From Chloroflexota bacterium (GTDB lineage: Bacteria > Chloroflexota > UBA11872 > VXNJ01): DNA of 10,423 nt. The position numbers were made by a program, and so were the translations under genes. The stretch spans positions 1-10,423 of the forward strand of contig JAPOVO010000309.1 in the NCBI GenBank assembly GCA_026708165.1, written 5' to 3'. Shown here piece after piece: positions 1 to 5,502 of the stretch. Under the pieces are notes generated by a model, which did not search any database, was not told the DNA's origin, and saw only the letters and a list, made by a program, of their open reading frames with translations. Position 1 is the stretch's first letter, and each line of letters opens with the position of its first letter.

Positions 1-226
1 GTCAAGTGAATCGAGAAGCATGGACGCCGCCGTACAACCGGACGTCGCAGCGTCTACCGCGTTCATACATGCAATCAGGACGGGAGACTCGACCGGCATT
101 CTCACCCCCATCTCCGACTCCAACCGGACGCTCGCCGTCACGCTTGCCGCAAACGAGTCGGCCGTCACCGGCCAGCCCGTCAACGTCAACGACTTCATCG
201 ACATGCATTCCCCGTCCGGAGACTAG
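1..226 (+). CDS. Probable Gfo/Idh/MocA-family oxidoreductase, C-terminal fragment
   Basis: The reading frame is open from the left edge (first full codon at base 2) to TAG at 224-226, so this is the last ~75 residues of a longer protein. An internal ATG at 20 is not the true start. The tail contains AFIHAIRTGDSTGILTPISD followed by TLAVTLAANESAVTGQPVNV. This matches the typical end of Gfo/Idh/MocA dehydrogenases, where a helix carrying F(I/V)xA(I/V)RTG precedes an ALAVTLAAxESAxTGxPV helix and strand. The NAD(P)-binding Rossmann part lies outside the window, so substrate and cofactor cannot be judged. The next gene starts 12 bases after this stop, and its ribosome binding site overlaps the stop codon, so the two are probably co-transcribed. 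The family call rests on a short segment. Confidence 0.65.
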   Translation, partial: SSESRSMDAAVQPDVAASTAFIHAIRTGDSTGILTPISDSNRTLAVTLAANESAVTGQPVNVNDFIDMHSPSGD

Positions 227-237
227 GAGCAGCCACG

Positions 238-900
238 TTGGGCAAGAAGGTGACGCTGGTACACACGACGCCCGTGGCCATGGGGCCTGTCAACGACGCC
301 TTTCGGGAGATCTATCCCGAAGCGGAAGTCTGCAACGTTCTGGACGACCGGCTGCTCGCTGATCTGCAGGATGCAGGCGGCCGGTTCAGCCCTGGCCTGA
401 GACGCCGTCTGGCCAAGCTGATCGACTACGGCGAGTCCTCCGGTACGGACGCGATCCTTCTAACCTGCAACAGCTATAGCCAGGTGGCGCCGCCGATTGG
501 CGAGCTGGTCGACGTCCCGTTCTTTCGCGCCGACGACGCCCTTCTGGATAAGGCCGTCGACTCCGGGGAGGTGATCGGCCTCATCGCAACGGTGCCCACG
601 GCGCTGGAATATGCGTCAGGCGAGTTGACCGCGCGCGCCGAGACCCTGGGGCGGACCGCCACGGTCGTGGGCCGTTTGCGGGAAGATGCTTTCCAGGCGC
701 TGGGGCTCGGCGAGACCGCCGAGCACGATCGCATTCTCGTCGAGACGATCCGCGAATTGGAGCCTCAGGTGGACGTTATCGCGCTCGCGCAATACTCGAT
801 GGCGCGCGTAATGCCGCTCATTCCCGCAGATATCTCGGTACCGGTTCTCTCGAGCCCGCATACGGGCGTGGAGCGAATCAAGGCGGCGCTCGGAGACTGA
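238..900 (+). CDS. Asp/Glu/hydantoin racemase-superfamily protein, single-Cys type
   Basis: The protein has 220 residues and starts at TTG. AGGAG at 225-229 lies 8 bases upstream and overlaps the preceding stop, which supports this start. The fold signature is the early strand KKVTLVHTTPVAM, LLTCNSYS around Cys77, the VIGLIATVPTALEYA segment starting near residue 112, and VDVIALAQYSMARV near 178-191. These are hallmarks of the Asp/Glu racemase superfamily, whose members use two facing cysteines to move a proton. Here Cys77 is present, but the second position reads Ala-Gln-Tyr (Gln185) instead of Gly-Cys-Thr. A classical two-base racemization is therefore doubtful. A one-cysteine isomerase, decarboxylase-like enzyme or other lyase is possible. 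Length is normal for the family (about 210-240). It is probably cotranscribed with the upstream oxidoreductase and is cytoplasmic. The substrate is unknown. Confidence 0.8.
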   Translation: MGKKVTLVHTTPVAMGPVNDAFREIYPEAEVCNVLDDRLLADLQDAGGRFSPGLRRRLAKLIDYGESSGTDAILLTCNSYSQVAPPIGELVDVPFFRADDALLDKAVDSGEVIGLIATVPTALEYASGELTARAETLGRTATVVGRLREDAFQALGLGETAEHDRILVETIRELEPQVDVIALAQYSMARVMPLIPADISVPVLSSPHTGVERIKAALGD

Positions 901-979
901 GCCGCTCGCCACATATTTCCGTTTTTCTCGTTATCCTGAGAAGACCAAGCACACATATTCAACGTCGGAGGGTCTGATC

Positions 980-1471
980 TTGCAGATGCGCAGTAAGGGC
1001 TGGTTGCTAGTTTTGTTGGTTACTGGCGCGCTTGTCGTCCTGACGGCCTGCGAAGAGCAAGCTCAACCGCAGGTACAGGACGACCTCGAAGCTCGCGTGA
1101 GCAGGATCGAGGCGACCTTGCAGGGCATTCAGGCCCAGCTCGAAGTGCCGACTCCCACGCCGCGCCCTACCGCTACTCCCGCGCCCACGGCCACGCCTCA
1201 ACCCACCGCTACGCCCTATCCGACCCCTACGCCCGCTGACCTGCCGGTCGTAACGGCGGCTCCAACGGCGTCGTCAGCCGGCGCGACCGTCAACGCCGAC
1301 AACGGTCTCAACGTTCGGGCCGAGCCGACCATCGAAGCCGAAGTCCTGCGCGTGCTCGATCACGAGTCGGAAGTCTCGCTCACGGGACGCTCCGCCACAT
1401 CCGGCGACGCCGATTGGGTCGAGCTTGAGGATGGCGGCTGGGTGCAGTCGCAGTACCTGATATTCAATTGA
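980..1471 (+). CDS. Lipoprotein with Pro/Thr-rich linker and bacterial SH3 domain
   Basis: The protein has 163 residues. TTG at 980 is preferred over ATG at 986 because GGAGGG (967-972) is 7 bases from the TTG but 13 from the ATG. The N-terminus is a lipoprotein signal: positive residues (MRSK), a hydrophobic stretch, and the lipobox LTAC with Cys24 as the lipidated residue. Residues 33-56 form a short heptad-like helix (DDLEARVSRIEATLQGIQAQLE region), probably a coiled coil. Residues 57-85 are a Pro/Thr/Ala linker. Residues ~102-163 resemble a bacterial SH3 (SH3b) domain with GLNVRAEPTIEAEVLRVL and a closing WVELEDGGWVQSQYL. The likely picture is a membrane-anchored, surface-exposed protein whose SH3b domain contacts cell-envelope polymers, with the linker as spacer. 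No enzymatic domain is present. The layout is typical of Chloroflexota surface proteins. Confidence 0.8.
   Translation: MQMRSKGWLLVLLVTGALVVLTACEEQAQPQVQDDLEARVSRIEATLQGIQAQLEVPTPTPRPTATPAPTATPQPTATPYPTPTPADLPVVTAAPTASSAGATVNADNGLNVRAEPTIEAEVLRVLDHESEVSLTGRSATSGDADWVELEDGGWVQSQYLIFN
1148..1234 (+). repeat. Pro/Thr-rich low-complexity coding repeat
   Basis: Degenerate tandem units of the type CC(N)AC(N)GC(N)AC(N) encode alternating Pro-Thr-Pro and Thr-Ala-Thr-Pro in the lipoprotein (residues 57-85). The codons vary at third positions, so the repeat is kept at protein level rather than as fresh DNA duplication. It acts as an extended linker between the membrane-proximal coiled coil and the SH3b domain. 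Confidence 0.85.
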
Positions 1472-1541
1472 TGCCCGGAACGGTTCTCGGCGCCAGCTAA
1501 TTGCGCGCTTGCAAGACTCAAAAAGCGGAAGGTGAATAGTC

Positions 1542-2891
1542 ATGGCCGTGGATCAAGCAACGACAGCCGCTGAAATCGCCGAGCTGAACAAGCAGTACAC
1601 CTTCTTCGACTGGACCAAGCAATCGGCCGTCAGCCCGGTGTGCGTCGACAGAGCCGAAGGCATCTACCTGTACAACCACGACGGCCGTCGCTACATGGAC
1701 TTCAACGCGCAGTTGATGAACGTAAACGTCGGTTACCAGCATCCGGCCGTCATTGAGGCCATCAAGGAGCAGGCCGACCGCCTGTGCTACGTCAGCCCGC
1801 GCATGGCCACTCTGCCCAGGGGCGAGCTTGGCAGGCTTCTGGCTGAAGTCACTCCCGGCAACCTTTCCAAGGCGTTCTTCACGCTGGGCGGCGCGGAGGC
1901 CACCGACCACGCCATCAAGGTCGCCCGCTTGGTGACCGGAAAGCAGAAAATCGTCGCTCGCTACCGCTCCTATCACGGCGCGACGTACGGCGCGCTCTCC
2001 CTCACCGGCGAGCCGCGGCGCTGGGCCACCGAGCCGGGAATCCCCGGGATCGTGCGGGTGCTCGATCCCTATCGCTACAGATGCGGCTATTGCGGCGCCC
2101 AGGAGGCCTGCGACCTGCGTTGCGCCGACAACCTCGAGGAAGTCGTTCGATTCGAGGGGCCCGACAACATCGCCGCCGTGATAATGGAGCCGATCACCGG
2201 AGCCAACGGCATCATCATTCCTCCCGACGGCTACCTGCAACAGGTTCGTGAGATTTGCGACCGGTACGGAATCCTGTTTATCGCCGATGAGGTGATGAGC
2301 GGGTTCTGCCGCACCGGACGGTGGTTCGCGGTTGATCACTGGGACGTCGAGCCTGACATCATGACGATTTCGAAGGGACTCACGTCCGGTTACGTGCCTC
2401 TCGGGGCCGTGATGGTCTCCGACGAGATCGCCAGTCATTTCGACGACGAACCGTTTTGGGCGGGGCTGACCTACGGCGCCCACACTCTCGCTTGCGCCGC
2501 GGCGATCGCGACTATCGGCGTATACATCGACGAGGATATCCCTCAGCGCGCCGCCGATCTGGGACAGGTCCTCGCTGCCGAGTACCGTTCCATGATGGAA
2601 CGGCACCCGAGCATCGGCGAGACTCGCAGCATCGGCCTGTTTTCTGCCATCGAGCTTGTAAAGGACAGGCAGACCCGCGAGCCAATCGTCCCTGTGCTCG
2701 ACCCCAAGTACGAGAACTACGGCGTGATCAAAGACATCAACGCCTATCTGCTCGATCATGGCCTGTCCACGCTCTTGCGTTGGAACTGGATTTTCGTCAA
2801 CCCGCCGCTCACGATTACCGAAGAACAGCTGCGCGAAGGTCTCGAGATAATCGACGGCGCTCTGGAGCTTGCCGATCGGGCGATTGCCTGA
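1542..2891 (+). CDS. Class III PLP-dependent aminotransferase (taurine/omega-amino acid–pyruvate-like)
   Basis: The protein has 449 residues with an ATG start preceded by a GGAAGGTGA-type ribosome binding site (1527-1535). All core fold-type I class III features are present: FTLGGAEATDHAIKVAR for the PLP phosphate cup, YHGAT with Tyr144-His145 stacking on the cofactor, IMEPITGANGIIIPPDGY, IADEVMSGFCRTG with Asp249 contacting the pyridine nitrogen, and SKGLTSGY with Lys278 as Schiff-base lysine. The region DPYRYRCGYC to the next Cys-rich turn carries Cys181, Cys184, Cys190 and Cys194 (CxxC-x5-C-x3-C). The overall sequence resembles taurine–pyruvate and related omega-amino-acid aminotransferases more than acetylornithine or glutamate-1-semialdehyde enzymes. 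The exact amine donor cannot be read from sequence. It is cytoplasmic. It lies 70 bases after the lipoprotein and 46 bases before the first micro-ORF of the sugar module, so it may share a transcript with it. Confidence 0.9.
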   Translation: MAVDQATTAAEIAELNKQYTFFDWTKQSAVSPVCVDRAEGIYLYNHDGRRYMDFNAQLMNVNVGYQHPAVIEAIKEQADRLCYVSPRMATLPRGELGRLLAEVTPGNLSKAFFTLGGAEATDHAIKVARLVTGKQKIVARYRSYHGATYGALSLTGEPRRWATEPGIPGIVRVLDPYRYRCGYCGAQEACDLRCADNLEEVVRFEGPDNIAAVIMEPITGANGIIIPPDGYLQQVREICDRYGILFIADEVMSGFCRTGRWFAVDHWDVEPDIMTISKGLTSGYVPLGAVMVSDEIASHFDDEPFWAGLTYGAHTLACAAAIATIGVYIDEDIPQRAADLGQVLAAEYRSMMERHPSIGETRSIGLFSAIELVKDRQTREPIVPVLDPKYENYGVIKDINAYLLDHGLSTLLRWNWIFVNPPLTITEEQLREGLEIIDGALELADRAIA

Positions 2892-2937
2892 TTCTGGACA
2901 GCCCCGGGTCCCGTCGTTGGAGGGGTCAAGGCCGAGG

Positions 2938-2991
2938 ATGCTCGTGATGAAGCTTGCGGCCTCGCGCAAAGCGGTCGGACTCGTCCCGTGA
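2938..2991 (+). CDS. Possible 17-codon leader micro-ORF coupled to the reductase gene
   Basis: An ATG at 2938 opens a 17-codon frame reading MLVMKLAASRKAVGLVP and ending at TGA 2989-2991. That stop overlaps the GTG start of the next gene as GTGA (2988-2991). GGAGGGG at 2919-2925 is 12 bases from this ATG. GAGG at 2934-2937 is 9 bases before a second in-frame ATG at 2947, giving a shorter 14-residue version. The downstream GTG has no recognisable ribosome binding site of its own, so ribosomes ending here could restart on it. This is inference from geometry. The peptide resembles nothing I recognise and may have no function beyond translational coupling, or the frame may be fortuitous. Confidence 0.35.
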   Translation: MLVMKLAASRKAVGLVP

Positions 2992-3965
2992 CCGTGCAGC
3001 CGGATGCGCGCGCCCTCATCACCGGCCTTGGCGGCTTTGTGGGCCCCCACTTGGCGCGGGAGCTTGCCGCGCGCGGCGATCAGGAGCTGTTCGGTAGCGT
3101 TCGCGGCGCCGGCCTTCCTGCTGACTTGCCGTTGCTGCGGGAACAAATATCGATTTGCGACATGCTCGACCGCTCCGCCGTCGAGGATCTTGTTGCGGGC
3201 ATAAAGCCGCATTGCATCTACCACCTTGCCGGCAAGTCCGACCTGGGAGCATCGTGGGACGAACCCGAGGAAACGATGCAAACGAACGTTCTCGGCGCGC
3301 TGAACCTGATACGCGCGGTCTTGAAACACTCGCCTGACTGTCGGCTGCTGTTCGTGAGCACGGCGGGCGTATACGGGCCGATGGCCGCGGGAGAGGACCC
3401 GTTTCGGGAGCACCGTCCCGTCGCGCCTCCCGATCCGTATTCTGTAAGCAAAGCCTCGGCGGAGCTTTTGTGCCTGCAATATTTCGCCAGTCACGGACTT
3501 CAGGTGGTCGTTGCGCGGCCTTTCAATCACATCGGCCCCGGACAATCGGCCCGTTTCCTGGTTGGTCGCGTGGTAAAGCTCATAGCCGAGATTGAGTCCG
3601 AAGTCCGTCCGCCGGTTCTAACTCTCGGCAACCTCTCCGCCCGGCGGGACTTCACCGACGTGCGCGACGTCGTACGCGCCTATCGCGCGCTCATGGACAA
3701 GGGGACCGCGGGCGAGGTCTACAACATCTCCTCTGGCCTGGATGTTGAGATTCGCCGGATTGTCGATATAGCTATGGAACTCAGCGAAGTTCCGATCCAG
3801 CTCCAGTCGGAAGAAGATCGCAGACGCCCGCTCGATTCGTCCCGTTTGGTGGGCGACTCCTCGAAGCTGCGGCGGCTCGTCGGCTGGGAACCTAAAATCT
3901 CCATCGAGCAGAGCATTGGCGACGCCCTCGATCACGCGCGAGCTTCGACGGGACGCGGGACATGA
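2988..3965 (+). CDS. rmd: GDP-6-deoxy-D-mannose reductase-like SDR (RMD family)
   Basis: The protein has 325 residues and is an extended short-chain dehydrogenase/reductase. The nucleotide-binding motif TGLGGFVG is at residues 12-19. The catalytic set is Ser124/Thr125 (STAGVYG), Tyr151 and Lys155 (YSVSK). RPFNHIGPGQ (177-186) and RRDFTDVRDVVRAY (from 219) are strongly RMD/GMD-like, as is the terminal SSKLRRLVGWEPKISIEQSI. RMD reduces GDP-4-keto-6-deoxymannose to GDP-D-rhamnose. The related NAD-dependent dehydratases (GMD, other epimerases) are the alternative, but the overall length and motifs fit the reductase better. GTG at 2988 is the first possible start in a frame open since the aminotransferase stop, and GTG 2994 is a second option. 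It overlaps a micro-ORF stop (GTGA). Its own stop overlaps the ATG of the next micro-ORF (ATGA, 3962-3965), which fits a tightly coupled operon with the mutase and isomerase that make the mannose-phosphate precursors. Confidence 0.78.
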   Translation: MTVQPDARALITGLGGFVGPHLARELAARGDQELFGSVRGAGLPADLPLLREQISICDMLDRSAVEDLVAGIKPHCIYHLAGKSDLGASWDEPEETMQTNVLGALNLIRAVLKHSPDCRLLFVSTAGVYGPMAAGEDPFREHRPVAPPDPYSVSKASAELLCLQYFASHGLQVVVARPFNHIGPGQSARFLVGRVVKLIAEIESEVRPPVLTLGNLSARRDFTDVRDVVRAYRALMDKGTAGEVYNISSGLDVEIRRIVDIAMELSEVPIQLQSEEDRRRPLDSSRLVGDSSKLRRLVGWEPKISIEQSIGDALDHARASTGRGT

Positions 3966-4069
3966 TTGGGATTTCTGATCGGTTTGACGACGATATGACG
4001 CAGTTTTATAGGGAGAATGCCATCGTGTTTGTGTGCCGATGCCCCACTGACTGCGTGGGTTGCGAGTGA
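3962..4069 (+). CDS. Small Cys-rich ORF (35 aa), overlapping genes on both sides
   Basis: ATG 3962-3964 overlaps the reductase stop as ATGA, and the TGA at 4067-4069 overlaps the mutase GTG start as GTGA. The 35-codon frame fills the gap exactly. The peptide starts MIGISDRFDDDMTQFYRE, followed by a short hydrophobic stretch (AIVFV) and a Cys-dense C-terminus VCRCPTDCVGCE (Cys25, Cys27, Cys31, Cys34; CxC-x3-CxxC). Four closely spaced cysteines could bind a metal such as zinc, but I know of no matching family. No clear ribosome binding site precedes the ATG (only a GGGA-type stretch), so expression would depend on termination-reinitiation after the reductase. An internal GTG at 4025 preceded by AGGGAG (4010-4015) would give a 14-residue version that keeps all four cysteines. 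It may instead serve only as a coupling leader. Confidence 0.45.
   Translation: MIGISDRFDDDMTQFYRENAIVFVCRCPTDCVGCE
3984..4012 (+). promoter_or_regulatory. Candidate sigma70-type promoter for the mutase/isomerase genes
   Basis: TTGACG (3984-3989, one mismatch to the -35 consensus) is followed after 17 bases by TATAGG (4007-4012, TATA core of the -10). This sits in the only AT-rich patch of this operon. Transcription would start near 4018-4020, upstream of the mutase GTG at 4066. It would allow expression of the mutase and isomerase independent of the reductase. The match is good for a GC-rich genome but unproven, and it lies inside the 35-codon ORF. Confidence 0.35.
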
Positions 4070-5502
4070 CCGCGGCCGCCGCAATTCCTCACTTTGGTAC
4101 CGACGGATGGCGCGCCGCCATTGCCGGGGAGTACACCTTCGACAACGTTCGGCTTGTAACGCAGGCCATTGCCGACTTCGCCAAGGCGAACTGGAGTTGC
4201 GAGCGTGGAGTCGTAGTCGGTTATGACACTCGGTTCGGCTCGGAGCGGTTCGCTGCGACAGTATGCGAAGTTCTCGCGGCTAACGGCATTCACGCACACG
4301 TTTCTCGCGATCCTGTCCCAACGCCGGCCTGTGCGTATAGCATCTCGCGAAGGTCCGCCGCCGGCGGAATAATCGTCACCGCCAGCCACAACCCGCCCTC
4401 CGACAACGGCATCAAAGTGCGAGACCGCACGGGCGCCGCCGCGCCTCCCGACGACCTGGACAAAATCGAACGCGCCATACGGGTCCGGGCAGGTTCCGAA
4501 ATAGCCTTCATGCCGTATTCCGAAGCGCTGACCGCCGGATTGGTCGAGGAGTTCGACCCTAAGTCCGACTATCTGGAGGGACTTCGCGCCGCGGTCGATG
4601 TCGAGCGTCTCGCCGAGGCTTCCTATCCGGTCGTCATCGATTCCATGTGGGGAGCTGGCGCCGGATATGCGACCGCGTTGCTCGACGGATCCGGACTGGA
4701 TATTCGAGCTATTCGCGGCGACTACAATCCGGCGTTTCCAGGTATTGCCCGTCCCGAACCCATACCGCCTCATACCAATGCTCTCTCGGATGCCGTACTT
4801 GCGACCGGTTCCCACGTGGGAATCGCCAACGACGGCGACGCCGACCGGCTGGGTATCGTCGACGAAAAGGGCCGGTTCGTCGACCAGCTGCGGACCATGT
4901 CGCTGCTGGCCTACTACATGATCGAGCACTGCGGCGCCCGTTCACCGATCGTCAAGACGGTGACTACCAGCTCCATGCTCGACCGAATCGGAGAGATGTA
5001 CGGAATCCAAATCATCGAGACGGGCGTCGGCATGAAATACGTCGCTCCCGAGATGGCGAAGAGTGGGGCCTGCATGGGCGGCGAAGAGAGCGGAGGGTAC
5101 GTGTTCGCGCATCACATGCCCGAGCGTGACGGCATCCTCGCCGGCCTGCTATTCCTCGACCTCATGGTGCGCGAGGGCAAGTCTCCCTCCGAGCTTGTGG
5201 CGCTCTTGTTCGAAAAGCTGGGACGCGAGTTCCACTACGCCAGACGCGATCTGACCTATCCCGAATCCGATCGCGAGCGAATTCAAAATCGAATAACCGA
5301 CTACCGCCCCGACGTGATGGACGGCTCGCCAGTCGTCGACTTCTCAGCCGCCGACGGCTTCAAATACTCGCTGGAGGACGGAAGCTGGTTCCTGATCCGG
5401 TTCTCCGGCACCGAGCCTCTTCTGCGCATTTACACCGAAACTGACTCGTCCGCCCGCGCCGAGAGAATTCTGACCGCAGCCGCTGGAGCCGCCGGTCTGT
5501 GA
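4066..5502 (+). CDS. Phosphomannomutase/phosphoglucomutase (alpha-D-phosphohexomutase family)
   Basis: The protein has 478 residues from GTG 4066. TTG 4060 would add two residues. The GTG is preferred because it forms a GTGA overlap with the small ORF upstream and because the conserved HFGTDGWRA follows within 10 residues, as in family members. Four signature sites are intact: the phosphoserine loop TASHNPPSDNG with Ser107; the Mg-binding NDGDADR with Asp256, Asp258 and Asp260; the sugar-specificity loop GGEESGG (338-344); and the phosphate-binding RFSGTEP (445-451). GEESGG and not GEQSGH argues for phosphomanno/glucomutase over the phosphoglucosamine mutase GlmM. It interconverts hexose-6-P and hexose-1-P in the cytoplasm. 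Between an RMD-like reductase and a phosphomannose isomerase, the likely job is mannose-6-P to mannose-1-P for GDP-mannose, though glucose-1-P supply is also possible. The next gene starts on its stop codon. Confidence 0.9.
   Translation: MTAAAAIPHFGTDGWRAAIAGEYTFDNVRLVTQAIADFAKANWSCERGVVVGYDTRFGSERFAATVCEVLAANGIHAHVSRDPVPTPACAYSISRRSAAGGIIVTASHNPPSDNGIKVRDRTGAAAPPDDLDKIERAIRVRAGSEIAFMPYSEALTAGLVEEFDPKSDYLEGLRAAVDVERLAEASYPVVIDSMWGAGAGYATALLDGSGLDIRAIRGDYNPAFPGIARPEPIPPHTNALSDAVLATGSHVGIANDGDADRLGIVDEKGRFVDQLRTMSLLAYYMIEHCGARSPIVKTVTTSSMLDRIGEMYGIQIIETGVGMKYVAPEMAKSGACMGGEESGGYVFAHHMPERDGILAGLLFLDLMVREGKSPSELVALLFEKLGREFHYARRDLTYPESDRERIQNRITDYRPDVMDGSPVVDFSAADGFKYSLEDGSWFLIRFSGTEPLLRIYTETDSSARAERILTAAAGAAGL

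Noticed and set aside
883..905. Possible terminator after the racemase-like gene (GCGGC / GCCGC)
   Set aside because: There are only five pairs with a 13-base loop, and the T-rich tract is more than 10 bases away.
931..959. Possible promoter before the lipoprotein (TTATCC, 17 bases, CATATT)
   Set aside because: Only three and four of six bases match consensus. The 79-base gap is slightly AT-rich and may hold a promoter, but this pair is too weak to call.
1472..1541. Gap between lipoprotein and aminotransferase checked for terminator or promoter
   Set aside because: Only a short CTTGCAAG palindrome and the aminotransferase ribosome binding site are present. There is no hairpin with a T-tract.
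1518..3545. A 675-codon open frame on the minus strand
   Set aside because: It lies opposite the aminotransferase and the reductase, both with full catalytic motifs. Its own translation is low in hydrophobic patterning and shows no recognisable domain. It is a GC-rich antisense shadow.
4017..4226. ATG frame after AGGGAG at 4010-4015 (69 codons)
   Set aside because: The ribosome binding site is one base from the ATG, too close to work, and the frame runs over the mutase N-terminus with no family features.
4006..4929. A 307-codon open frame on the minus strand
   Set aside because: It is antisense to the mutase, which has all four family signature sites. It is a shadow of that gene.
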